A stretch of DNA of 64,000 nucleotides from Xylogone sp. PMI_703 (lineage: Eukaryota; Ascomycota; Leotiomycetes), in contig JAJTUQ010000007.1 in the NCBI GenBank assembly GCA_021399445.1, positions 1,178,001 through 1,242,000 of the forward strand, given 5' to 3'. This document shows, one piece after another, positions 47,001-57,578 of this stretch. Numbering within the stretch: the first letter of the stretch is position 1; each line of letters starts with the position of its first letter. The translations under genes and the position numbers were made by a program. The notes beneath the pieces were generated by a model, which made no database searches, was not told the DNA's origin, and saw only the letters and a list, made by a program, of their open reading frames with translations.

Positions 47001-49747
47001 TGCACCTCATGGAACTTTCGATAGCTTTACACTTAAATTAAGGGAGATGCAAATACGAAGTTGGTCCTTGCAATACTCCATGGTCAAAGAAGGGATGATT
47101 CAGAATCGTGAACTCTTCCCGGATATGGAGAAAGACCAAGCAGATTTCCTGGCGAACATTCATTATGCAATTGGACTAAGGAAGTACTGCAAAGTCTCCA
47201 ATAAGATATTCCTGAAGATGATGAAAGTGGAAATGTTACGCTTAAAGCATATCGAAAAGTGGGAAGACTATATTGGTCAGGTCCTGTTTGATTTATATGG
47301 AATTCGATTAGGCGTCGAAACATATTTATTAGAGGACCATAGCTGTCCGACTGAAGCATTAGACCGACGAACAGTACTGAATATTGTCCCACAAGTCATT
47401 GAGTTAGCAAATCGAATGTCCATGAAAGATCTTCTTAAACACGAATTACGCCCAACTATCGAGAAGATGCAACAAGCCATTGGTCCTGCCAAATCAAACC
47501 CACAAATGCAGCACAACCTGCGCAACTATACAGAATACCTGAAAACATCTATTCGGCCGCTGCATTTGTACCAGGCCCTGAAAGGACAAGTCCAAATCGA
47601 TTCACTACCAGTCACCTCACAAGACAGCCCTCTTGCGGATAAGGGATGGTACTTTTTGCTCGGAATGATGGCATTAACTAAGTTCCGATCACAAAAACGT
47701 CTGGGGCCGGGGGCACAGACAGACGACCTGCGTATAGCGGCCACATTTCTTCGTATACAGTTGCAATTCACAGCTAATCACTGGGAAACGTGGTACAGGC
47801 TAGCGCAATGTTTTGATTGCGAGCTTGAGGAGGAGATAATGTGGTCTGCAGAGAAAATTAATAATAATCGTGCCGAACTTATCAAGCTACAGAGAAGTGC
47901 TATTCACTGCTATGTTATGGCATTATCGACAGCAGTCCAGAACGCCGATGACACACTCGAGACTGCAGAGGCACTTTCGGAAATGTACCAGAACTTTGGT
48001 ATGCGGATTTACTCATCATCTCGAGAACCATTTGGTATGGAGGCTTTCTGGGTCGACGAATTTGAAAAGCATATGAGCGGTGCTGCTGGCATGTATAAAA
48101 AGCCTCTGCATGAAGAGCTTAGTTTGTCTAAAGCATGGAAATATGCTTCTGCTCTTTTCAAGCGTGCACTAGCCGACAACCCAAATAACTGGATGTAAGT
48201 AGTTGATAAGACCATGCACTATGAAGCCCGACGCTAAACAACATAGGAACCATTTCATGCTCGGGAAATGCCAGTGGAAGATGTATCATAAGGTACTTCT
48301 GCCGGTTGACGAGAGAACACAGGCAGACCGACCCCAGATGCAAGCTGTTCTCAGCTGCTTCCTCAATGCTATTAAAACTGTACCTAAACCGAAAGACAGC
48401 CGTCAGGACCCCATACTCGAACCTCACTATAAACTAGTGTCAATTGTTCATAAACTTGTAATACGTGGGGATATGAAGCCGCAAGAGGGCGCGAATCTCT
48501 TGCAACAACAACCTTACGCTATTCGTAAGGGGGAATATGTCGGGATCAATGATTTTGAGGACTGGGAGCCGTTCATTCTGGAAAGTCTACGCCATCTCCG
48601 AAATGCTGATAAGCAACATTGGCACCACAGGATGATTGCCCGCGTCGCGAGCATTCTTTACGATGAAAACAAACCCGACGTTTTGCAGGCTACAGCTGCG
48701 AAACAGGAGTTCCGCGAGTCCATTTTCACAAAGACGATGCATGTCCAAGTTTGGAAACCAGATGCTGAACGTCCGGGCCGTCATTGCGTTTATATGGAAC
48801 GCTATGTCAAATTTATGACCAAGCTTCTCTTCGCTGTCAGTGACAAGGCAAACATGGAGCTTCTTGCTAAAAGAGTAAGAAAAAAGTCCACTGACTATTA
48901 CCGGTTTAACCTCGTCTGGACGGAGGTTTGTTCGGCATATCTAAAGTTAATTCGTCGGGCTGGACAAATTCCTCCAAATATGGATGAGGCTTTCAAGAGC
49001 ATGCCATATGACGAGTTCGAGATATACTCTGATCGTCTTACAGATTGGATTCAAGATCCGAATAGCAATTTCCCAGCGCTTGATGCCCTCAGAGAATCTG
49101 TGGAACTTAAAAAGCTGAATGCAAACCAAATGAAAGCCACTGCAATTGATGATATTATCAATGATACCTGGGCAGTTCTCATTACTCAGGTCGCGAAAAG
49201 TCTCCCAGGCCCAGATCCTGCTACCCAACTCCAACTTGATGGAGAAGCTGCTCGTGCTCAGGGTCCTATGAGCGTCTCTAACCTCGTCATGACGTTGGAT
49301 GGGACGCCCGTTGTCGTTCCGGTTGCTGGTCCAGAAACTGGACCGCGTCCTCGTAAGATTGGAGTCGGCCGTCGAGAAGTACTTCGCCGAGCAGAGGGAG
49401 CTGTGAATAAGACCGCCGACGCGCCTAAGGCATCTGGAGCGTCTCGTGGCCGCTACTCGGAGCTAGGTAGCGTAAAGCCTGTAGATCCAGTCGGTCCAGT
49501 CCAAAAGCCGAAAGGATTCAATATTGGAAGAAATCTCGACGATGGTAAAGGAGATGAGAGTTCTGCCCCTGGAAGTGTGCATGACAGCGCAGATGACGAG
49601 AGTGATTTGAGCGACGTACCGGATATGGAGGATGAGGCAATGATATTCCCTAATCTTATTAAGAGGGATGAAGAATCTAGCGGAAATAGAGGGGTGTCCA
49701 GCGGTGGAGAGGGAGCAAGCACACCCGTTGAAAATACCGAGCATTAG
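44043..49747 (+). CDS. HIR3: HIR complex subunit Hir3 (CABIN1 homologue)
   Basis: Four exons: 44043-44045 (ATG only), 44091-44165, 44221-48194 and 48247-49747, giving 1850 aa, typical for the family. Hir3 is the large TPR scaffold of the HIR histone chaperone, which deposits H3-H4 outside S phase and represses histone genes. The start region ALNIEP-DDQSDDEIDNTKE then QIEEALKLYQTALKLHSQGP and AYHSLFKSEIFRYPES is a conserved Hir3 block. TPR-like repeats continue to about residue 1550, interrupted by an acidic, Thr-rich linker around 290-400. The conserved C-terminal part includes QPYAIRKGEYVGINDFEDWE and RRAGQIPPNMDEAF. The tail is acidic and Ser-rich. The first donor, ATG|GTAAGG, means the whole protein depends on removing that intron. 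Confidence 0.9.
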
Positions 49748-50470
49748 AAGTTGAGTTTTGGGTGTTGGTTTCATGGAATATCTAGGCGCGGTATTGTACA
49801 ATATGGCTTGCAGCAGGAATGGCGTTTGGTGCGTTGAAAGGTATTATGATATAATCGTCCGGTCCGGTGTTGGGTGGTACTATCCTGGCTCCGGGGTCCT
49901 CATACTACTAAAGGCAAAGGAAATGTCTATAAACTTACTTATACTCAAATGTAATTCTCTATACCTTATAAACCAGCGATTAGACTAACATATTGTTTCC
50001 ATCGGACCTCCTAGGCCATGATAACGATATTCGTATTTGCTCAAGTTGATGGTCACCCGAATTCAGTTAGACTGTCAGCATGCATGCATGCATCTGCATC
50101 ACACAGCACCAGTACCGTATTCGTGGCAAAGTCGATGACTTGCAGTGTGAATGACTTACAGGAACAGGAGTGGAGCAGTCGCAATGCAACGATGCAAACA
50201 AACTTTTCAGAGGAGCATACAATTACAGCATTCTAAATAATTTATGAGCTCTTAGGACTTCAAAATTTGATATGTACCATCAATTAGATACGCATTCTAG
50301 TCGAGATGTTCCTGACCGCCTAAAATGCGGTTTCAGTGTCGGTTGCCATGTCAACCACGCATTATTGACTGCACATAACCTCAAGGCTTCACCATCCTCA
50401 TCTCTATCAACCTTTTTACATTCGTTATTTAGAAAATTTTGCCCTTCAAATACCCAGCACAGTTACAGTT
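49748..50470. other. Spacer between HIR3 and the kinesin gene
   Basis: Same-strand spacer with HIR3 3' end and kinesin promoter. It contains a short GCAT microsatellite at 50078-50093. No gene is supported. Confidence 0.6.
50078..50093. repeat. GCAT tetranucleotide microsatellite
   Basis: Four GCAT units in a row between HIR3 and the kinesin gene, followed by a further TGCATC. Short, and of interest only as a possible marker. Confidence 0.7.
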
Positions 50471-52917
50471 ATGGATCATTCATCGAAATCTCAATCTGCC
50501 CTTTTCCAGGTATATCTCAGATTGCGACCTCCACCAGCCGGAAACACGGACAGCCAGAGCAGATTTCTGACTGTAGAAGAAGATGCTGAGGGTGGAGCGC
50601 CAACGCATATTACACTGAACCCTCCCAATGATAGCAGACGGAGAGCAGTGGAGAAATTTGGATTTACCAGGGTATTCGAAGAAGATGCCACACAAATTGA
50701 TCTATTACAAGGCAGCGGAGTATTAGGACTTGTGGAAGGAGTTCTAGGTTCGCAGGGTGGAGATGGGAGAGATGGGCTTCTCGCCACACTTGGGGTGACT
50801 GGGTCTGGAAAGGTCGAAAATAATACCTCCAGAACGGCATTGAATAAAAAGTTCTAATAATCATCACAGAGTCACACCATTCTAGGATCTAAAACTCAGC
50901 GAGGCCTAACCCAGCTATCGCTTGATGTCCTTTTCCGGTCATTGGGTTCCAATATACTGGACACAAATACAACAACTTCGCTCCATGCTTCAGTTGCGGC
51001 CTCCGATCCATCTGAAGCGCAAGTCATGTCGGCACCGCAGTTCCTGGATACTATCTATGGCGATGGTTCGGCTCCTTCTAGAGCCAGCTCTAGAGCTACG
51101 ACACCAATGGTGGTACGGATCCCAGAATTCCCAATACATCCTTCTTCACTTGGTCTTTACCCGTCCTTAGTGGGGCTTAATACTGGTAGTCCCAAAAGTA
51201 TAAGGGTAGTTAAAGACGATCCAGTGGTGCCGGTAGTTTCGACACTTCCACAGGTCCCTTCATTTATGCTATCGACCCTCTCAAAAGCTAGGAAACATGT
51301 TACTAAGACTATCATTAAGGGTGATCTTCCGAAACGCCAGCCTCTGCAGCGGCCATCCGGTTTGCCACCTATAGTTCCAGACGTTAGCGATATTATCGTC
51401 GACTGTGATACTAGCGCAGAATACGCAGTGGTGATATCAATGTACGAAGTATACAATGATCGTATCTTTGATCTCCTTACCCCGGCTATCCGCTCGACTT
51501 CCACAAAGGAGTTCCGTCGTCGACCATTGCTTTTCAAGCCCACCGAACAATCTCCAGATCGGAAGGTTGTAGCGGGGTTACGTAAGGTTATTTGCAATAC
51601 CGCAAAAGATGCCCTTCTCGTTCTTGAAGCAGGTCTTCATGAACGGAGAGTTGCTGGGACTGGAAGCAATAGTGTGTCTTCTCGAAGCCACGGCTTCTTC
51701 TGTGTTGAGGTTAAGAAGAGGCAGCGATCTCGTGCACCAATGCCGTGGACAACCAACACATTTACTATTGTTGATTTAGCTGGAAGCGAACGAGCCAGAG
51801 ATGCGAAGACCCAAGGCGCAACTTTGGCAGAGGCCGGTAAAATTAATGAAAGCTTGATGTATCTTGGTCAATGTCTTCAGATGCAGAGCGATCTTGTAAA
51901 CAGCACAAAAGTAAGTGGAGTCTAAGCTTAAGTGAGTGATTAACTAACATGAATCAGCCCAACCTGGTGCCATTTCGCCAATGCAAACTTACGGAACTTC
52001 TATTTTCGAATTCCTTCCCATCACCAAATTTATCGGCTTCACACAATCACCACCCACGCAATCCCCAAAGGGCCACAATGATTGTCACGGCAGATCCCGT
52101 TGGAGATTTCAATGCCACGAGTCAGATCCTTAGATATAGTGCCCTAGCCCGTGAGATAACAGTCCCACGCATTCCAAGCGTAACAAGCACAATCTTGGCA
52201 CAGAGCACAGCCGGTAGCGCCAAAAGCTATTGCAGCAGTGATCGTGGCGATACTGAGCGTGAGGCAATGGAGATAGCTGCCATTGAAATCGCAAGAATGA
52301 GTGAGGAGATAGATGGCTTAAGGAACGAACTTGAAAGTGAGCAACAGAAACGGATGGAGTGTGAATCACATCTCCTTAGCATGGAAGATAGACTCCTCGA
52401 CCTGGAGTCAGAGATCAGAGAGGAGTGCTACCAGGAGATGGAGAAGCGCATGCAAGAAGAAATGGCACGCTGGAAGGCTACATGGGCAACCGAAGTTGAC
52501 CGAAATGAGGAACATATGGATAAGAAAATCGAGATCTACACCCGCGGCATTGAGCTTGACATTGATGAGGACAAAGAAAATATACACTCCGGTTATAATC
52601 CCGATACGGCGTCCTTGCAGGATGAGAATGAGCGCCTAAGGAAGGAGGTTGAGCTACTCAGACGACAGCTAGAAGGAAATGCAAGCCCTACCAAGAGCCG
52701 AAGGCTGCCTTTGCGGGAATCCAGAACTACGAGTGATGTGGTTAAGGAAATGGCAAACCTTAGTATCAACGATAGTACGACCAAAAATGTCAGGAGTACT
52801 AGGAGTAGTAAAATTGGTACCCCAGAGCTTGCAAGGGCCCAAGGGTCACCTGTGAAGAGGGTAAGGAAGCTGGGTACTAAGAAGTGGGACTTGTGTGAGG
52901 ATGACGATTTGATGTAA
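50471..52917 (+). CDS. Kinesin motor protein, kinesin-6-like
   Basis: Three exons: 50471-50812, 50870-51910 and 51958-52917, giving 780 aa. The first intron falls inside the P-loop, and splicing restores GVTGSGK-SHT at residues 108-117; the second falls before PNLVPFRQCKLTELL. Other motor motifs are VVISMYEVYNDRIFDLL, switch I NSVSSRSH and switch II DLAGSER with INESLMYLGQCL. Between the P-loop strand and the MYEVYND element lies an insertion of about 160 residues, at the place where kinesin-6 motors carry their long loop-6 insert, so I favour that class. Residues about 540-700 form a coiled coil, and the basic tail has SPTK and SPVK, possible CDK sites. Kinesin-6 motors work on anaphase spindle midzone microtubules. 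Confidence 0.8.
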
Positions 52918-53896
52918 GGTTATTTTTGGATTAGATACTTTCTGTCTAGGATTTGTGTGGGATGCTGTTATACCTCGGGATTGAAAGTGGAGTTGGGGAG
53001 TTGGTTGATTTGAGTTATATCCTCTTGATGTTTGGCACACGCTATTTCTGCTCTAGCAATATCCATAGTACAATGGGGTATTTCACACAGTATTCTAACA
53101 TACCACTGATTGATCTGGGCCTGTTTCTGTTGTGGCTATCATGTGACGAATAGGGACTTTGGAGTATCACTCAGCAGATGGTTATAAGATGCGACCTACT
53201 TGCCGTTTCCATATTGGACTGTTAAGGAGTTCATTTCTAGACCTAGCAATTCAATACGCGAACCACCATACCGGAATCTATTTCAATAGAAAAGTAAATT
53301 TGACATTCGTAGATTTCAATTCGGGGACGAATGCTATTCTCGAACAAAACATACTACTAGAAATTATACAAACCTTCCGAGTTATCCTCGGCCCACCACA
53401 AAGCGGCAAAAAAGACAGTAACGTATAGTAGCTCGAGTAGTTCTACTGCTCAAAGAAATATCTGTTTGCTCAGTTTGACTTACCGTGAACTTTTCTCAAA
53501 CGAATGAATGTATATGCAATAATTCATTGCTGCGGCGCCCAGAACTAACTAAGTTAGTTGGATATGTCTAGATCTGGCGTCCTATTCGCCGAACAATCTC
53601 ATTGCGAGGATGTGCGTTCAAAAGTAGTGAGCTCTGAATGTCTGCTATATCTCAAGAACCAATGATTTTCGAATATGGAGACAGCATTTCCAAAAGGGGA
53701 AATCGATTATGGCCTCCATACTGTCAATTCCGCTAGGGGGCAATTGAGCAGAGGGAGCGCTAGATCTGTCTCCTATGCGTGCCCTCCCATCACTATTCTT
53801 TCACGCCTAGCGTTCACCTTTTCACATACGCTCAGAAAGACCTTCCTATTAAAGGCACAGAGTCAATCAACCCCGTGACTCTCACAAAATATCACG

Positions 53897-53902
53897 CACG
53901 TG
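53897..53902 (+). promoter_or_regulatory. CACGTG box 1 before the repeat-protein gene
   Basis: Perfect CACGTG 51 bp before the ATG at 53953. It pairs with a second copy at 53936-53941. Confidence 0.35.
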
Positions 53903-53935
53903 CTTTCTCTCGCTCTCACAAGTCAAGACACCGGT

Positions 53936-53941
53936 CACGTG
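53936..53941 (+). promoter_or_regulatory. CACGTG box 2 before the repeat-protein gene
   Basis: Perfect CACGTG only 11 bp before the start codon, so it may lie in the 5' leader. A third copy lies downstream of the gene at 56017-56022. Confidence 0.35.
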
Positions 53942-53952
53942 CTCAAGTCACA

Positions 53953-55644
53953 ATGTCGATTGGAAGAAAAGGAGGCAGAGGCCTCATCACCTCTATCCAT
54001 GATGGACGCTTTAATACCGGCCAGACTGCTGCCAATCTGTTCGACCAAGCCATGATCACCAAGAGATTTTTCAGCAACCCAGGAGCTATGGAACGCCTCA
54101 TTGAGGGGCTGAGGCATGTTCATATACCGAATCAACAGGAGTGGATTCACATTCAGGCCCACGTTGAGACTAGAGTCCGACAGGCTGAAGCCCATGGAAT
54201 TCGCTCCCAGGGTGACATGTCAATCTTCGATGAAGCATTGAGTGCTCTCTACCCCTCCTTGTCTAAGGACCTAGGTGCAGAGATCCTTGAGATCATTGCT
54301 TCTCCTCGTCGCCCCAGGGAATCCCTGTATGTCACACCTGCTGAACGTCAAGTTCTCGCTCAAACTCCATGCACTTGGGTCCAAGTCAACATTGAATTTG
54401 CAATTGATCCGGCCTGGTGTGAGTGGTGTCTTGTAGTCAATCTGGACACCAGAGTCCTTGAGATTTACTCCGGAAGAACCGACAAGGATTTCATGACCTA
54501 TAACGCTTTCAACTTTATTGGCAACGTATATCAGACAGTTCCTAAGCTGCAATACCTTATTTCAATCTCTGATCTCGTCAACTTGACTGATGAGAATTTC
54601 ATCGACCATTACCTCGGAGGTAATGTGATCCCGCCCCCCAATGGTGTTACGACAACTGTCAATGGCGTTGACCAGGAAGTCACCACCAACTGGGTTGGAT
54701 CAGTTCAAGATCTTAACCAGGCATCGACTCTAGCCAATGGACACACTGGGCACGAAGGACCTGGAGGAACCGAGGGACTCGCTCAAGCTGAGTATCTTGG
54801 CAGTGCTCAGGAGCTTGGCCTAACTGAGAATACTACTAGAGTTGATGGAGTTGCTAGAGTTCAACAGCCGACCTCAACTAACGGATTGGACAGACTGGAT
54901 GCAATTCAGGCATATCTGGACGCTGAGAGAGCTGAAGGAGTTCAGGAACCAACCTCTACTGACGGAGTGGCTAGATCGGAGGAATTGGATGAACCTCAGG
55001 CAATTCTAGATGCTCATAGAGCTGAAGAAGTTCAGGAGCCGACCTCTGCTGACGAATTGGAGCGTGATATTCGGGAATGGTTGGAAGTTAATGGAGCTGA
55101 AGGATTTCAGGGCCCTGGTTTCACTGACGAAATGGCCGGAGTTGAGGTTCTCGACCCATTTGCTGAATTTACCACCATCGGTGATGGAAATTCTGGAGCT
55201 GGTTTGGTTGGCGATGACGGAGCAGTCGAAGGAGCCCACGACCTTGGAGCAACAACTGGGGCCCATATTGATCCAGGACTGTATGAAGATGTTCCATCTG
55301 AACTTCACAGTGCTCTTCACAATACTCAAGATCCTCTCGAAGGCACTGCTACCAATGACGACCACCTCGAAACAACTGCAGTCAATCAGCTTGGTGAAGA
55401 CAATGAATGGGCTACAGGTGAGAGCTTCCACAACCACCAGTACGGCGGTTTCGATTTGGGATCAGGCGATCTCTTCTATGGTATCAACCAAGGTGCGACT
55501 ACTGGAGATGCCGGATTCCATGAGACCAATGATGAAAATGGAGGCTTTCTGTACCAGAACCTTCATCAAAGCTTCACTTTTCCCTATGACGGCTATTTGA
55601 ACATGGACAGAGAGTTTGAGCCGGCCGAGGACGAAGAGCTTTAA
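53953..55644 (+). CDS. Orphan repeat-containing acidic protein (unknown)
   Basis: Intronless, 563 aa. I chose the ATG at 53953 because upstream sequence (open to 53779) is CT-rich leader and the CACGTG pair lies there. Residues 1-215 look globular, with a Trp/Cys patch (TWVQVNIEF, AWCEWCLVVNLDTRVLEIY) that may form a beta sheet. The rest is acidic, Gly/Thr/Asn-rich and probably disordered. Residues about 303-395 contain three to four degenerate repeats of 25-32 aa around a VQEPTSTDG core followed by LDA-RAEG. No signal peptide, membrane segment or named domain is seen. It may be a lineage-restricted protein. Confidence 0.7.
   Translation: MSIGRKGGRGLITSIHDGRFNTGQTAANLFDQAMITKRFFSNPGAMERLIEGLRHVHIPNQQEWIHIQAHVETRVRQAEAHGIRSQGDMSIFDEALSALYPSLSKDLGAEILEIIASPRRPRESLYVTPAERQVLAQTPCTWVQVNIEFAIDPAWCEWCLVVNLDTRVLEIYSGRTDKDFMTYNAFNFIGNVYQTVPKLQYLISISDLVNLTDENFIDHYLGGNVIPPPNGVTTTVNGVDQEVTTNWVGSVQDLNQASTLANGHTGHEGPGGTEGLAQAEYLGSAQELGLTENTTRVDGVARVQQPTSTNGLDRLDAIQAYLDAERAEGVQEPTSTDGVARSEELDEPQAILDAHRAEEVQEPTSADELERDIREWLEVNGAEGFQGPGFTDEMAGVEVLDPFAEFTTIGDGNSGAGLVGDDGAVEGAHDLGATTGAHIDPGLYEDVPSELHSALHNTQDPLEGTATNDDHLETTAVNQLGEDNEWATGESFHNHQYGGFDLGSGDLFYGINQGATTGDAGFHETNDENGGFLYQNLHQSFTFPYDGYLNMDREFEPAEDEEL
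54859..55135. repeat. Degenerate coding tandem repeats, about 75-96 bp each
   Basis: Three to four units each beginning GTTCA(A/G)(C/G)A(G/A)CC, encoding V-Q-(Q/E)-P-T-S-(T/A) and ending in (R/G)AE(G/E). The spacing varies, so the array is decaying or was built stepwise. Confidence 0.65.
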
Positions 55645-56098
55645 CTTCTGGTCTTCACTTGTCCAACAGAGAGTCCCTCAAATTCATACTTCGGAGTCAT
55701 GGTCTCTCAGGCAAGGTTTTGATAACGAGTTGGTGATTCTCTCTTTCTCGGTTATTGGTTGTTCCTCACTTTGAGGTTAAGGACGCGACTCGTCTTGTGC
55801 CTTTTAGGGTCCTGGGATTGTGGTCCGTGCGTTGCTTCTTCGCACGCCAACTTTGTTGTACTTTAGTGCCTCAAATAAATCAAAGTTACACTATTCACGT
55901 CCTTCTTACTATTTCGTGTGATTGTCATTTAATCTGTCGTGTCACGTTTTGCTACTGACTAGGGTATGATGGTGGAGTATTCTCCAGAGTCGATCCTTCC
56001 CTTTGACCACTCAACGCACGTGATACAATGCAAGTAAACTCCTGAAGAAACAAAAGCACAGAAAAGAATAGTCATAAGTCCAAGGACCATTCTCCATA
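55645..56098. other. Convergent 3' spacer
   Basis: Spacer between the orphan repeat gene and the minus-strand Rossmann-fold gene. A CACGTG box lies at 56017-56022; no gene is supported. Confidence 0.6.
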
Positions 56099-57157
56099 TT
56101 ATATTCGAGCATTAATAGGTGTAATTCCAAATTTGTCCCAAAACTCCCGCGTATCATAGCAACGGCCCAGCTGTTCCATGGAACGAGGCAGTGCTCTCAC
56201 ATCCTCCTCAACCATGAGCTCCTGGACCCATCTCAGAATTTGAGCCTGATCTTCTTTCCCTTCTTCACCAGTTTCATTTTGACCGGCCCATCCCAGAGCT
56301 AGTGACCACCAATCGTAGACAAATAAATCCGTAAGCATCTATGTAGAGAATCGTATACGTCAGAACCAACTGTCTTCTTTGGATGGCCAGGGCAAATAAA
56401 GCAACCTTGGTCCAGAAATACGTCCAAGAAGCAAGTAAATTGAAGGAGAAAACTGGAAGGATAAACATACCCATCTCTCACCACCGGTAAACCGCTCATG
56501 CACAGCAACAATCGCCCTCGCAACATCCATTCCATGAACAACATGCAAACTCCCCTTGTCCCTCAATCCTTCCTTGCTCTTGATGACTCTTCCAATCCAG
56601 TCCTTTGGATGTCTCTCTCCACCCCACAGCCCGGCAAGTTCCAGCACACAGCCTCCATGTCCAAGTAACTCATCCTCAGCAACAGCGCGAGAATCACTCG
56701 TATCATACCTAGAATGCCTAGTGACCCAAGTCTCCTGCCCAGGAATTTGCCAGATCCCCGTACTTCCTAACTGGATGAACTGAAAATGATGATTCGCACC
56801 ATCATCATGGTGAGCATCCGTCGAGTGTGTATCGATATATGACGTAACGAGGTGCGTACTCTGGCCCTTTCCCGTCAGAGGGAAAGTGATCAGGATTGAT
56901 TTTGCTTTTGGAAGAGCGGCATACTGGGAATTGGATTTGTCGTTAGGGTCGAATTTGAATTTCAATGTTCCGTCCCGGCCGGTGGTTGTGGTGGCCGCGT
57001 AGGTGATGCCTCGTGACTGGAGGAGGGGAATGAGGAATGTGGAGGTCCAGCCTGCGCCGAGGATTAGGATGGAGACTTCTGATGGTGTCTGTCGGAGCTA
57101 AGGACCGTGAATGAGATTAATGAAACATTGGATTGAGGCTTAGGGATGTTTTACCAT
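56099..57157 (-). CDS. NAD(P)-binding Rossmann-fold protein (atypical SDR/epimerase-like)
   Basis: Three exons on the minus strand: 57157-57155 (ATG only), 57097-56471 and 56338-56099, giving 289 aa. The second exon opens with VSILILGAGWTSTFLIPLL, a Rossmann strand with a GxGxxS/T-type loop, followed by a short TTTTGRDGTLKF strand and PKAKSILITFPL. Later blocks include LGSTGIWQIPGQ, LELAGLWGGERHPKDW and VHGMDVARAIVAVHERF, resembling sugar-nucleotide epimerase-like atypical SDRs of fungi. The classical YxxxK is not evident. The last exon encodes a short helical tail ending TREFWDKFGITPINARI. The first intron (GTAAAA...TAG) immediately follows the start codon. The substrate is unknown. Confidence 0.8.
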
Positions 57158-57578
57158 GATGAGGTTGACAATGAATATTTTGGATATGGTCGATATTATT
57201 TTCCCGCACTTTTATATTTTCAAAAATATCTCGAAATCGTCGTCTCGTGATAGACGGTAGTTTGATCAATTGCTCTCCGATTTAAACTATCTTAATCACT
57301 AGTAACTAACTACAGTCAGTTCATTATAGATCGGATCTAGGGTACTGAAATGGCGTCGAAGGTCATCTCATGCTATATAGTTGCTGAAAATATAAGCGCG
57401 AGGTGCCGAGAGCGGTACACTGATGTGATTATGAGCGCACTTAGAGAACAAAATTTCAAGATGTTCTAGAGGCGATCATCAACAGATATACTATTACTAC
57501 GCCAGATTTATTAAAACTTCAGAGACAAGTTTCGGTATTCCTATAAAGAAAAGATAAGCCACCGAACTGAGGCTGAAT
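57158..57578. other. Spacer between two minus-strand genes
   Basis: AT-rich sequence that holds the promoter of the Rossmann-fold gene and the 3' end of the Zn2Cys6 gene; nothing else is seen. Confidence 0.6.

Larger units (their letters stand above)
52918..53952. other. Spacer with two CACGTG boxes at its end
   Basis: About 1 kb with no supported gene. The last 60 bases, CT-rich, hold two CACGTG boxes directly upstream of the next start codon. Confidence 0.55.
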
